Part shown: positions 22,560-34,014 of the stretch, one piece after another | How positions within the stretch are numbered: the stretch's first letter is position 1 | How the letters are laid out: every line of letters begins with the position of its first letter | Program-made: the position numbers and the translations under genes | The notes under the pieces: model-generated | What the model was told of the DNA's origin: nothing | The model's database searches: none | The model's input: only the letters and a program-made list of their open reading frames with translations | Source: Dugong dugon | Taxonomy: Eukaryota > Chordata > Mammalia > Sirenia > Dugongidae | Reading direction: 5' to 3' | DNA length: 64,000 nt | Assembly (NCBI GenBank): GCA_030035585.1 | Contig: CM057462.1 | Coordinates: 115,377,234-115,441,233 of the forward strand

Positions 22560-23335
22560 GGTGTATAAAGCTAACACAGCACATAAAAAACAAATTGGTC
22601 CTCAATCATGGGACAAATTAGCATCCTGTTCCTTCTGATGTGATGCTAAGAAGGATCCAATATCACCCATGTAGTTTTCCTGCCAAAAATGTTTAATGCA
22701 AATCTAATCATGAGGCGCAATGTTCTGTGGTTCCAATCCACCAGTGGCCCCGCAGAAGAAAAACATGGCAATCTGCCCTATGGGGCATTTCTACTCTGTT
22801 CTATCGGGTTGCTAGGAGTCAGAATCAACTTGATGGCACACAGCAACAAGAATGAGGAAAACAATTGCGGAGTATCTACATTTTTAAAGAATTGACCTGG
22901 ATTCTTTATAAAAGCCAAAGTAATGAAAGACAAAATAGATTAATGTTCTATATTTAAGGAGACTAAAAAGACACAATAACTCAATGTAATGCAGATCCTT
23001 GATTGGATCTTGGTTAGAAAACACAGATAAAAAGCATAAGTAGGACAAACAAGGACATTGAATATAGAATTATTTTAGGCAATAATGCTAATATTAAGTC
23101 TATTGGATGTGATATTTGTTTTGTGGTTATGTAGAAGAATGTCTTAATTCTTAGGAGATGCATGCTGAAAAATTTAGGGCAAAAGTATAACAATATCTAC
23201 AACTCTCAAATGTTTTAGTTAAATGCCACGAATTGGTTAAAGTAAGGGGTAAATGGGTAGTCAGTCTGTTATTCTTACAACTTTTCTGTGGATTTAAAAT
23301 TCTTCAAAATGAAAAGGTGGGAAAATAAATAAATA
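22560..23335 (+). mobile_element. L1M (L1ME-like) 3' end, carrying a SINE
   Basis: 'aatgtttaatgcaaatctaatcatgagg' precedes the SINE. After it come 'gatccttgattggatcttgg', 'ttttgtggttatgtagaagaatgtc', 'aggagatgcatgctgaa' and 'tcttacaacttttctgtgg', all typical of the 3' end of old mammalian L1M families. Confidence 0.65.
22705..22855 (+). mobile_element. AfroSINE, 5'-degraded
   Basis: 'ggttccaatccaccagtgg', 'tatggggcatttctactctg' and 'gtcagaatcaacttgatggc' are AfroSINE body and tail. The first ~35 bp of the head are lost or unrecognisable. It sits inside the L1M remnant. Confidence 0.75.
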
Positions 23336-25217
23336 GGAAAATGTATTTAGAGATTACTTTAAACAAAACAAAATCTCTTCAAACAAAACAAATCCTAGGC
23401 TGTGGTGATGCTCAATCCTAAAACTCTGCGGTGAGAGGGCAGAATTTGTTCCTAGTCCTCAGGAAATGTCTGGGTTCTTCCTTGGTGTCCCGGGAAAATG
23501 TAGTGCCATTGTGCATGAGGGAAGTAAGAAGGAGAGTCTCTGATCTCAGTCCCTACATTTTTCCATCACCCCAGACCACTACAGCACACCACCAGCCAGA
23601 TTTCTTTTTTTTTTTAGTTTTCTATCCCTAGTTAAAAGTAAAATATAAACTCCAAATATACAGAAAGAGCACCTCTGACTGCATCTATTTATGTGACTTT
23701 AAAACTGGTCTTCAATCAGTCAAGTCTCTATTCACAGTGATTTTTGAGTTAAATCATTCTGACCATACCAATCAGAGGTATAGAGAAAAAAAAAAACAAC
23801 AGCAAACAGTAGATCTTGCAAGCGCTTCATTGTGTTGCTATAAGAATCTTCTAAAAATAATCTAATTAACACTAAGTTTAATGAATTTGTACCCTACGAA
23901 AAAATGAGATAATTCCTTTGGAAATTCACTACGTTTTCTCTGAGAAAATGGATACTATATATGTACATATTCACTGACACCTGGCACGTCTGACATCATG
24001 TATGCCAAATTTTAGCCTGGAGGGAATTTTTACCAAGAAGTTATAAACCTCTGAAGCTGGAGGTTAATAGGAAATACTGAAACATCGTTAATGACAAGGT
24101 TGCTACGGCAACAATATAAGCTTACAACTAGCATCAAATATCTGCGGCATTTAGGGCTCCTTGTCTCCTTTGATAAGTTTTCCCCGAATGAAATAAAAGC
24201 ATCAATTAACTAGCTTGGGAAAACTCTTCTTCCTGTGTCATAGAATTGCAGGCTTACTGTGTAATTAGGTGAGCTAGTCTTATGGGTGGAAGAAGAGAGA
24301 AAGAGAGAGAACCCAAATTTGTCCAAATGAACAAATACAAGTTCTTTGTAACTCAGTGCATTGTGATTAACAATTTTAAGACACAAGGACAAAACAGGGT
24401 GGGGGGTGGGGGAAATTAAACGGCTGAATTAACATGCAAAAAGTAATCACACAAAGTCATTTCTTTGGCAAGGGCTCAAACAATAGGCCAGACACAGTTC
24501 TGCAAGAATTTTTTAAAACCCATTTTTAGTAACTCTAGAGCAGTGGTTCGCAGAGTGTGGTCCACAATGTCCCTCCAGGTGGTCAGCAGCCTGGTCCCTT
24601 ATGGGATTGATGTTTCTCATGCGAATATGTGATCCTTCTGTTTCTGACAGTTACTAATGATGTACTTATTCCGTGTAATCAAAACCAGCCATCACTTACT
24701 GGAATCTCATCCAAAACCTCATCATTCCTCTCATTAATTCAGGAAAGAGATTCTAAGTGTTGCAAGCAGGATGGGGGTGGAATAAGTGTTCTAAAGTGTT
24801 TTTGTTATTATTATTATTACCTGATTGGAATGGGTCATTTTAGGAAAACACATGAATTTTTAATCCTTGAGTCTCCGTTTACTCATCTAAAAAGACATTA
24901 GAAAAAGTGAAGTGATCCTTCACTGAAATTACAAAAATCAAAAAGGTCCCTTCAGACTCTGAATGATGAGACCAAATACAGCCCAGATACTTGAGGCTTT
25001 CTCCTCAATGGCAGGCAGATCACACTGAATCCAATTCTGGGGCCTAACTCACCTTCAGGAACTTCAATACTTTTACAAACTGCTAAGAACCTCTTTATCA
25101 CAAACATGCCTAAGTTTAGTATCTGGATGGCAAAAAGGAATCACTAGATCTCCAAGTAACTGGAGTCTCAACTTGTTAAGCAATTGTATCTAATAAATGT
25201 CCTCTAATTAAGTAGCA
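23336..25217. other. No recognisable feature (1.9 kb)
   Basis: No gene seen. Contains a G-rich run at 24400-24412, a purine-rich stretch (24295-24310) and (tta)n at 24803-24818. 'gagcagtggttcgcagagtg' at 24538 resembles a hAT/MER5-type terminus, but no partner end was found. Confidence 0.4.
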
Positions 25218-25398
25218 CTGTTCTGGTAGGGCAGTGGTTAAGAGCTTGGCTGCTAATTAAAAAAGGTTAGCAGTTAATATCCACCAGCCGCTCCTTGGAA
25301 ACGCTGTGGATCAGTTCTACTCTGTCCTGTAGGTTCAGAGTTTCTGTCCTGTAGGGTCACTATGAGTTGCAATCAACTTGACAACAACAGGTTTTTTG
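25218..25398 (+). mobile_element. AfroSINE with a small internal duplication
   Basis: 'ggtagggcagtggttaagagc', 'ccaccagccgctccttggaa' and 'gtcactatgagttgcaatc' identify the SINE. 'tctgtcctgtagg' occurs twice (near 25321 and 25344) around 'ttcagagt', a local duplication absent from the other copies. Confidence 0.8.
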
Positions 25399-25489
25399 TC
25401 CTGGGTAAATTATTCTCTGACTTTGAGTAATATATAGTCAGACTACTTGTCAAGCCCAAATATAAACACGGCAGGAGGAGAAATATTGT

Positions 25490-25680
25490 ATAGTGAAAAA
25501 AACTTGAGGTTTCGGTTTGAATCCCGTTTTCTTATTCACTAGCTGTGTATCTACAGGCCTTAAATTTAGAGTTGTAGTTTTATCATCTGTAATGTAGGGT
25601 AGCTGATAATTAAATGACAGATATTGTGAGAATTAAGTGACACAAAAACATTAATATCTCAATATAGCTCTTATAGGCAT
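25490..25680 (+). mobile_element. MIR SINE remnant
   Basis: 'ggtttgaatcccgttttc', 'actagctgtgtatcta', 'tttatcatctgtaatgtagg' and 'attgtgagaattaagtgac' follow the MIR consensus order. Confidence 0.65.
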
Positions 25681-25689
25681 GTAGTGCCA

Positions 25690-28420
25690 TTGTTGTTAGA
25701 TGCCACTGAGTCGCTTCCGACTCATAGCGACACTATGTACAGCAGAAGGTCCTGCACCATCCCCATGATCATTGACCTGGGCGTTGATTGTGGATCCAAG
25801 TAAAATGAAATCCTTGATGACTTCAATCTTTTATCCATTTACCCTAATGTTCCTTATTGGTCCACTTGTGAGGATTTTTGTTTTCTTTATGTTCAGGTGT
25901 ACTCCATACCGAAGGCTGTAGTATTTGATCTTCATCCATAAGTGCTTCAGATCCTCTTTACTTTCAGCAAGCAAGGTTGTGTCATCTACATAAAGGAGGT
26001 TGTTAATGAGTCTTCCTCCGATCCTGATGCCCCATTTTTCTTCAAACAGTCCAGCTTCTCAGATTATTTGCTCAGCATACAGATTGAATAAATATGGTGA
26101 AAGGATACAACCGTGATGCACAACTTTCCTGACCTTAAACTACACGGTATCCCCTTGTTCTGTTCAAATGACTGACTCTTCACCTATGTAGAGGTTCCTC
26201 ATGAGCACAGTTCAGTGTTCTGGAATTCCCATTCTTCACAATATTATCCATAATTTATTATGATCCACACAGTTGAATGTCTTTACACAGTCAATAAAAC
26301 ACAGGTAAACATCCTTCTGGTATTCTCTGCTTTCAGCCAGGTTCCATCTGACATTAGGAATGATATCCCTGATTCCGCATCCTCTTCTGAATCTGGCTTG
26401 AACTTCTGGCAGTTTCCTGTCTATGAACAGCTTCAACTGATTTTGAATGATCTTCAGCAAAATTTTGCTTGCTTCTGATATTAATGATATTGTTCAACAG
26501 AGATTTCCGCATTCAATTGGATCACCTTTCTTTGGAATAGTCATAAATATGTATCTGTTCCAGTCGGTTGGTCAGGTAGCTGTCTTCCAAATTTCTTAGC
26601 ATAGACAAGTGAGCATTTCTAGCTCTGCATCCATTTGTTGAAACATTTCAGTAGTATTCTGTCAATTCCTGGAGCCTCGTTTCTTGCCAATGTCTTCAGT
26701 GCAGCTTGGACTTCTTCCTTCAATACCATCGGTTCTTGATCATATACTGTCTCCTGAAATGGTTGAACATCGACCAATTCTTTTTGGTACTGTGACTCTG
26801 TGTATTCCTTCCATCATCTTTTCATGTTTCCTGCATTGTTCAATATTTTGCCCATAGAATCTTTCACTTCTGCAACTTGAAGCTTGAATATTTTCTTCAG
26901 TTCTTTCACTTGAGAAACGCAGAGCATGCTCTTCTCTTTTGGTTCTCTAACTCCAGGTCTTTTGCACATTTCCTTATAATACTTTACTTTGTCTTCTATA
27001 GCTGCCCTTTGAAATCTTCTGTTCAGTTCTTTTACTTCATCATTTGCTTTAGCAATTCCTAAGTTTAAGAGCAATCTTCAGAATCTCTTCTGACATCCAT
27101 TTTGGTCTTTTCCTTCTTTCCTGTCTTTTTATGACCTTTTGCTTTCTTCATATATGATATCATTGATATCATCCCACAACTTACCTGATCTTTGGTCATT
27201 AGTGTTCCGTGTATCAAATCGATTCTTGAGATGGGCTTTAAATTCAGGTAGAATGTACTCACAGTTGACTCTCATGGACTTGCTTTTAACTTTCTTCAGC
27301 TTCAACTTGAACTTGCATATGAGCAATTGATGGTCTGTTCTGCAGTTGGTCCCTGGCCTTGTTTTGACTGTTGATGTTGAGCTTCTCCATAGTCTCTTTC
27401 CAGAGATGTAGTGGATACGATTCCTATGTATTTCATCCGATGGGGTCCATGTATATACTCACTGTTTATGTTGTTGAAAAAAGGTATTTGCAATGAATAA
27501 TTTGGCATTGCAACATACTATCATGCAATCTCTGGAATCATTTCTATCGCTAAGGCCATACTTTCCAACTATGATCCTTTTTCTTTGTTTTCAGTTTTTG
27601 CATTCCAATCACCAGTAATTATCAGTTCATCTTGATTGCATGTTTCATCGATTTCAGACTGTAGAAGTTGGTAAAAATCTTCAATTTCTTTATCTTGGGC
27701 ATCAGTATTTGGTGCGTAAATTTGAATAGTCATAATAACTGCTCTTCCTTGTAAGCTTATGTATATTTCCCTATCACTGACAGTGTTGTACTTCAGGATA
27801 GATCTTGAAAGTTCTTTTTGACAATGAATGTGATGCCATTCCTTCTCAATTTGTCATTCCTGGCATAGTACACCATATGATTGTCTCATTCAAAGTGGCC
27901 AATACCAGTCCCTTTCAGCTCACTAGTTCCTAGGATATAGATCTTTATGCGTTCCATTTCGTTTTGACAGCTTCCAGCTTTCCTAGATTCATACTTCTTA
28001 CATTCCATGTTACGATTATTAATGGCTGTTTCTAGCTGTTTCTTCTCATTTGGAGTCATACCACATGAGCAATTGAAAGTCCTGAAAGCTTTACCTAATC
28101 TACATCATTAAAGTCGTCTATGCTTTGAGGAGGAAGCTCTTCTCCAGTCAAATTCTGAGTGCCTTACAACCTGAGGGGCTCATCCTTTTGCACTATATCA
28201 GAAGATGTTCTCTTGCTAGTCATAAGGCTTTCACTGGCTGATTTTTTTTAGCAGTAGATCGCCAGATCCTTCTTCCTAGTCTGCCTTAGTCTGGAAGCTC
28301 CACTGAAACCTATCCACCATTAGTGACCCTGCTGGTATTTAATATACCAGTGGCATAGCTTCTAGCATCACAGCAACATGCAAGCTACCACAGTAAGATA
28401 AACTGACATATAAGTGGTAG
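25690..28420 (-). mobile_element. RTE LINE copy A, near complete with a 3' internal deletion
   Basis: Minus strand from the (ttg)n-like tail at 25690 to the 5' leader ending 'cagtaagataaactgac' and 'ataagtggtag'. Endonuclease, linker and reverse transcriptase regions are all recognisable. At about 25775 the sequence jumps from 'catccccatgatcatt' to 'gggcgttgattgtggatcc', losing ~450 bp of the ORF C-terminus compared with the full-length copies. Confidence 0.85.
25780..28070 (-). pseudogene. RTE ORF (endonuclease-reverse transcriptase), broken
   Basis: Pieces of the RTE protein in several frames: the endonuclease side (near 27800-28070), a charged linker ('RRFQRAAIEDKVKYYKEMC', 26814-27074), a reverse transcriptase segment (26236-26460, including 'CFIDCVKTFNCVDHNKLW') and a catalytic box that reads YVDD at 25981-25992. 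Multiple stops and shifts, and the C-terminus is deleted, so it cannot encode a working enzyme. Confidence 0.75.
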
Positions 28421-29266
28421 ATTTTTGCATAAGGTTCCATTCATATGTGTACATATCTCCTCTACCAGAAAAGCAAGCCAAAACTCACTTGCTCATATGC
28501 AGAATATGTTGTTGTTGTTATTCAGTGCTGTGGTGTCAATGCTGACTCCTAGTGACCTTATACATAATAGAATGAAACACTGATTGGTTTTGTGCCATCC
28601 TCACAATAACAGGTATGTTCAAGTCCATTGTTGTAGCCACTGTGTCAATCCATCTTGTTGAGGAGCTTCCTCTTTTTCTCTCACTCTCTACTTTAACAAG
28701 CATTATCTCCTTCTCCAGGGATTGGTCCCTCCGTATAACATTCCCAAAGTAAGCAAAACAATGTCCTGCCATTCTCACTTCTAAGGAGCATTCTGGCTGT
28801 ACTTCTTCCAAGACAGATTTGTTTGTTTTCCTGGCAGTCCACGGTATATTCAATATTCTTCGCCAACACCACAATTCAAAGGCGTGAATTCTTTCTCTGT
28901 CTTTCTTATTTATTGTCCAGCTTTCACATGCATATGAGGCGATTAAAAAGACAACGGCTTGAGTTAAGGGCACCTTAGTCCTCAAAGAGACATCTTAGAT
29001 TTTTAACACTTTGAAGGAGTCTTTTGCAGCAGATTTGCCCAATGCAGTAAGTGTTTTGATTTCTTGACTGGTGCTTCCACGGGCGTTGATTGTGGATCCA
29101 AGTATAATGAAATCTTTTATGACCAATTTTTCTCCATTTATCATGATGTTGCTTATTGGTTCAGTTGTGAGGATTTTTATTTTCTTTAAGTTAAAGTGTA
29201 ATCCATACCGAAAGCTGTGGTCTTTGATCTTCATCAGCAAATGCTTCAAGTTGTCTTCACCTTTGA

Positions 29267-29389
29267 CAAGCAAGCTTGTGTTATCTGCATATTGTAGGTT
29301 GTTAATGCAAGCAAGGTTGTGTTATCTGCGTATTGCAGGTTGTTAATGCAAGCAAGGTTGTGTTAACTGCATATTGCAGGTTGTTAATG
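29267..29389 (-). repeat. 41-bp tandem triplication inside the RTE reverse transcriptase
   Basis: Three 41-bp units starting 'caagcaag' at 29267, 29308 and 29349, differing at only a few positions. Each unit contains the codons for the catalytic box. On the minus strand unit 1 reads YADN where the other RTE copies read YADD, YVDD or YTDD. A 41-bp unit is not a multiple of 3, so the triplication also breaks the frame. Confidence 0.85.
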
Positions 29390-30209
29390 TGTCTTCCTCC
29401 AATCCTGATACCACATTCTTCTTCATATAATCAACTTCTTATATTTTTTACTCAGTATATAGATTGAATTAAATATGGTTAAAGAATACATCTGTAAGGC
29501 ACACAGTATTATAAACAACGCAGTATTCCCTAGTTCTATTTGAACAACTGATTCTTGGTCTATGTACAGGTTCTGAATGAACACATTAAGTGTTCTGGAA
29601 TTTCAGTTTTTTGCAATGTTATCCATAATTTGTTATGATCCACACAGTCAAATACTGTTGCACAGTCAATATACACAGTTAAACATCTTTCTGGTATTCT
29701 CTGCTTTCAGCTAAGATCCATCTGATATCATCAATGACATTCCTCATTCCACATCATCTTCTGAATCTGACTTGAATTTCTGGCAGTTCCCTGCCAATGT
29801 ATGGCTGCAATATTTGAATTATCTTTGCAAAATTTTGCTTACATGTGAGATTAATGATATTATTCGATAATTTTCACATTCCATTGAATCACCTTTCTTT
29901 GGAATGAGCATGAATATGGATCTCTTTCAGTAGATTGGCCAGATAGGTGTCTTCCAAATTTCTAGGCATAGATGAATGAACATTTCCTGTTCATTCCAAT
30001 CAACATTCTGTAAATTCCTAGAGCCTTTTTTTTTTTTGACCAATGCCTTCAGTTCAGCTTGGATGTCTTCCTCTAGTAACATCCATTCCTGATCATATGC
30101 TACCTCTTGTAGTGACTGAACATTGACCAATCCTTTTTGGTACAGTGATTCTGTGTATTTCTTTCATCTTCTTTTGATGTTTTTTGTGTCATTCAATTTT
30201 TTGCCCATA

Positions 30210-30369
30210 GACCAAAACCATTGCCACCAAGTCAATTCCAACTCATAGTGACCCTATAGGACAGAGTAGAACAGCCCCATACGGTTTCCAAGGAGTGTCT
30301 GGTGGATTCAAACTGCTGACCTTTTGGTTAGCAGCCACTGATCTTAACCATTATGCCACCACAGCTCTG
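30210..30369 (-). mobile_element. AfroSINE, short form, inserted in RTE copy B
   Basis: 'accaaaaccattgccaccaag', 'gtgaccctataggacagagt', 'ctgaccttttggttagcagc' and 'atgccaccacagctct'. It splits the RTE sequence 'ttgcccatag / aatccttc', which is continuous in other copies. The long-form segment is absent. Confidence 0.85.
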
Positions 30370-30676
30370 TAGAATCCTTCAATATTGCAACTCAAGTCTT
30401 GAGTGTTTTCTTTAGTTCTTTCAGCTTGAGAAATGCGAGTGCATTCTTCCCTTTTGGTCTTCTAACTCCAAGTCTTTGCACTTTTCATTATAATACTTTA
30501 CTCTGTCTTCTTGAGTTGCTGTTTGAAGTCTTTGGTTCAGCTCTTTTCATCATTTCTCCCATTCGCTTTAGCTACTCTACATTCAAGAGCAAGTTTCAGA
30601 GTCTCTCCAGACCCTCATTTTAGTTTTTTCTTTTTCTTGTCTTTTTAATGACTTTTTACTTTCTTCATTTTCATGC

Positions 30677-30933
30677 TGCAACTCTTTGAATTTATCTTCT
30701 TGCATGTGATGCTGATGATATTATTTGATTATTTTCATATTTCGTTGGATCACTTTTCTTTAGAATGGGCTCATATATGGATCTCTTCCAGTTGGTTGGC
30801 CAGGTGTTTCTTCCAACTTTCTTATCATAGACAAATGAGTGCTTCCAGCATTACAACAGTTTGTTGAAACATCTCAATTGGTACTTCCTCAATTCCTGGA
30901 GCCTTGTTTTTTGCCAATGCTTTCAGTGCCTAA
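30677..30933 (-). mobile_element. RTE LINE copy C, reverse transcriptase fragment
   Basis: 'cttgcatgtgatgctgatga', 'cgttggatcacttttctttag', 'tggatctcttccagttgg' and 'gttgaaacatctcaattgg' match the RT region already present once in copy B (29835-30060). It is out of order relative to copy B, so it is either a separate insertion or a rearranged duplicate. Confidence 0.75.
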
Positions 30934-31689
30934 GAAAAAACTGATATAGTTGTGTTATTAGAAATATCAGGCTTTAATATTTAGATTTAAATAACTTGAA
31001 AGAGGCAGTAGCAGCAACAAAATTATTTCCCACTTAAGCAAGTGGAAGGGTTTATATATTTTGTGAATGCAATCCATAGATAATGAGCCCTGTAGTTTGG
31101 AATCTGGGGTAGGTTTAACCAAGAAGGGGGCATTCTTATAAATAAAAATACTATGAGAATATCATTAGAGAATACCAGTCCTAATAAATCATATTGTATG
31201 GCTTATTCCAACATTTTTATTCAAGAAAAATTTCATTAAAGTGAGAATCAGGTTGGACTTTCAAGGGACTGCAAGTTATGACCCAATCAGCCTGGGAAGT
31301 GAGTGAGTGGAGGTGTGTAACTAAAATAACATGGAGATAGTGTGGGAGACCATGGACTGACAACATATGTACATGAGATTTGGCTGTTTACATAAGAGTG
31401 ATTTTTAAATGATGCTTATATGCTCAGACTGCTGAACAAAACTCAGAGGCTGGTAAACTCTTGGGGGATAAGAGAGAATTTCATGACCACCAGCAAGGCC
31501 CATGCTGGGCATGATTGATTATAACATTTAAGTTAATTTATATTTTGGTGGCAGAGGCTGCAATTGTCCACCAATATCCTTTCCTTAACTCCTTTTAATA
31601 ATAATGATACGTTTTCCCTTTCATGTAACTAGGTTTTTGCAGATGGAATATTAATGGTAATGATGCATACCATTTCTAGACCTTCGCCT
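30934..31689. other. No recognisable feature
   Basis: Unique-looking AT-rich sequence with no gene or family signature. Confidence 0.4.
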
Positions 31690-31930
31690 TAGGACACTGA
31701 TGTGCACATGTTCATGTTCTTTTCAAGTCTCTCAGGACCCATACTGAACCATGCAGGTGAGGACAATAAGCTAGGGGCTAGTGTAGCAACAACATGGAAG
31801 AAACCTCGATCTCAGAATGAACATTTGGTTCTGCCTCACGCCACTAACCTGGCTTTATACCTGAGGTCTGTTATGAGAGAGAGGAATAAACTTCTATTTT
31901 CTTTAAGCCACTGTGATTTTCATTTGTTTA
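31690..31930 (+). mobile_element. Possible old interspersed repeat 3' end
   Basis: Ends with 'gaataaacttctattttctttaagccactg', a motif with an AATAAA signal seen at the 3' end of several old mammalian LTR-type repeats. Family not identified. Confidence 0.3.
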
Positions 31931-32715
31931 TTTGTTTGTTTTTGTCTCTTTTATAGCTTCGTCTTATTTTCACATACTTTCCAGCAGTAGGATTTCTAAT
32001 ACACAACAGAACTGGGATTCACTTATTCCTAATTTTGGCGGCATCAGGCACCTCTATACTTTCTGGGTAGTGAGAAAAGGAGGTTACTTTGGAAAGATAA
32101 TTTTAGCTGCTGCATTTCTCTTTTTTTATCACTAGAAAATAATGTGCCCCAAATCAAGCTGTGTGTTTTAAATGAATGTCTAGAATGATGGAATTGAGAA
32201 CATGCATGAATGACATTAAGTGATTGGTATTGCTTACATCTTGGAAGCCAAGAGCAGTTCCATGTGAGCTTGATACATTAGGGAAATTGGCAGGAGAAAC
32301 TAGGCAAAAGCAAAATAGGGCAAGGGCAAGATGTGACACTCAGAAGCCAAAAATAAAATGCAGAGATTAAAGATAGGGACTGTCTGCTTAAGCATAACTA
32401 CACCAGAAAGTCTGGAGTGATCAGAAACCTAAGAGTGACTACCAGTCAGCAAAACAGTGTTGTGAGTTAAAAAGCTAACATTGTCATATATTAACAGGAG
32501 TATGATATGCCAAGTCCAGGAGGTAATATTTTCTCTATATTGGTACCAGTAAAGGCCTTATTAAAGGAAGTGTCTAGTTTTCTTCTCAACACTATAAGAG
32601 GGATGTGACAAAACTGGAAAGAGTCCAGCAAGGGGCAAAAGAAGAAAAAGATATAAGTGTGGGGAAATAGAATCTGAGAGGAAAGGTTAATAACTAGGAT
32701 TATTTAGCCTGAAGG
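31931..32715. other. No recognisable feature
   Basis: Contains a short (tttg)n at 31923-31942. Otherwise unrecognised. Confidence 0.4.
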
Positions 32716-32717
32716 GG

Positions 32718-32905
32718 CAGCGGCATCACTGGTGCGGGGGGAGTGCAGGGGGTGCAGACTGCACCAGGTGACACTCTCAGAGGGGCTGATACCAAAATGA
32801 CTGTCTATAAAATTTTCGTACAGAGTTTCAGCGGAAATTTATAGTGTTTTATAAAAATATACCTGTAGTTAGGTAAAACAAAAACATTTTTCGTAAGCCC
32901 AGCTT
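32718..32905 (+). mobile_element. Possible non-autonomous DNA transposon fragment
   Basis: A GC-rich head ('ggcagcggcatcactggtgc', then a G-rich stretch and 'gcaccaggtgacac') is followed by AT-rich sequence. The abrupt composition change and CAG-like start suggest a DNA-transposon-type repeat, but I see no matching terminal repeat or TSD. Confidence 0.3.
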
Positions 32906-32907
32906 CC

Positions 32908-33120
32908 CAACCAAAACTGAACCCATTGTTTTCGAGTAGATTCTAACTCATAGCAACACTATAGGACAGAGTAGAACTGCCCCATAGGATTTCCAAGGCT
33001 GTAAATCTTTATGGAAGCAGATTGCAAAATCTTTTGCCCATGGAGGGGCTGGTGGGTTCAAACTGCTGATCTTTTGCTTAGTAGCCGAGCACTTCAACCA
33101 CTGCATCACCAGGGCTCCTT
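32908..33120 (-). mobile_element. AfroSINE, long form
   Basis: 'aaccaaaactgaacccattg', 'cactataggacagagtag', 'gctgtaaatctttatggaagc', 'atcttttgcttagtagccg' and 'catcaccagggctcc' give a complete minus-strand AfroSINE with the long internal segment. Confidence 0.9.
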
Positions 33121-33174
33121 AAGCCCAGTTTGCATGTATCAATATACCTACAAGGCTAAGAGTCTATGCTTCTG

Positions 33175-33245
33175 GCATTGGTGATTCAGCGGTAGAATTC
33201 TCGCCTGCCACACAGGAGGCCCAGGTTCGATTCCTGACCAATGCA
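33175..33245 (+). pseudogene. tRNA-Gly(GCC)-like pseudogene
   Basis: 71 nt that align base for base with a mammalian tRNA-Gly-GCC. The acceptor arms GCATTGG and CCAATGC are perfect, the anticodon loop CTGCCAC holds GCC, and the T loop TTCGATT is intact. Against function: two mismatches in the anticodon stem (CTCGC with ACAGG), one in the T stem, a changed A box (TGATTCAGCGG where the third base is usually G), and no T4 terminator close downstream. It may be a tRNA relic or a stranded SINE head, since the same head starts the SINE at 34015. Confidence 0.75.
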
Positions 33246-33256
33246 GCATTCTGTTT

Positions 33257-33414
33257 GGAGCCTTGGTGACTCAGTGATTGAGAGCTCAGGCTGCTAACCA
33301 AAAGGTTGGCAGTTCGAACACACCAGCCACTTCCTGGAAACCCTATAGGGCAGTTCTGTTCTACCCTATAGGGTCACTATGAGTTGGAATCAACTCCATG
33401 GCAACCAGTTTTTT
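33257..33414 (+). mobile_element. AfroSINE, short form
   Basis: 'ggagccttggtgactcagtg', 'accaaaaggttggcagttcg', 'aaaccctatagggcagttc' and 'gagttggaatcaactccatg', ending in a T run. It lies 12 bp after the tRNA-Gly pseudogene. Confidence 0.9.
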
Positions 33415-34005
33415 AATGTGTTCCCGTCAGAGCTGTCATTATTACCCAATTACAATGACACCTCAAACCATGTGGTTTCGTCTGCATGCACTACAAACAT
33501 ACTCTGTTGTTTTTGCTGCTGTCCGTGTTTCTATAGTCACTGATTTTGTCAAATCTTATGGTATTTTAGCTACAGTATTTTGGTAATTAGTATTTATGAA
33601 CCTATATCAATACTTTTTTTGAGACTGAAGTAGTAATTAAAGGAAAAGAAGGAGTGATATATGGGAATTACGATTTATGAGTAACATTAGTACAAAAAAG
33701 GTTACTAAGGATTCTGTATGGTCTGGTACGGGAGGAGGTCCATAGAGTGGATGACATCATGAGTTATTGCACTGATGGACACCGACTCTAGTGACATCAG
33801 TGTGAAGAAGCAAAAAGGCTGAAGGGTGACTTAAAATCTGCTTAAATATATGCTTAGTTATTATAATGAGCATACTGACTAGCTGTAACACATGGACATA
33901 ATGAGAGAGTGACGGGGGAGAGGAAGGGAATTTACACTGCAGCCTTAGATTTATGTTAGATGTAAGGAAATATTTTTGAAAGCGCAAAGTTGTTTTATAC
34001 AGACC
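33415..34005. other. No recognisable feature
   Basis: Unique-looking sequence; no gene or repeat recognised. Confidence 0.4.
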
Positions 34006-34014
34006 ACTCTATGA

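Larger units (their letters stand above)
28508..30676 (-). mobile_element. RTE LINE copy B, truncated
   Basis: Starts with the tail 'gttgttgttgttattcagtgc'. It covers the ORF C-terminus (minus 28536-28985, with 'LIASYACESWTINKKDRER' and 'WTARKTNKSVLEEVQPECS'), the reverse transcriptase and the linker, and is interrupted by a SINE at 30210-30369. The endonuclease and 5' leader are missing. It lies head-to-tail with copy A, ~90 bp away, on the same strand. Confidence 0.85.

Noticed and set aside
24538..24640. MER5-like hAT terminus ('gagcagtggttcgcagagtg')
   Set aside because: No opposite terminus, TSD or internal MER5 blocks could be found; one end of 20 bp is too little.
29267..29389. CRISPR-like array
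   Set aside because: The units are contiguous tandem copies without spacers, inside a LINE, in a mammalian genome.
33175..33245. Functional tRNA-Gly gene
   Set aside because: Stem mismatches, altered A box and no close T4 terminator. Kept as a pseudogene.
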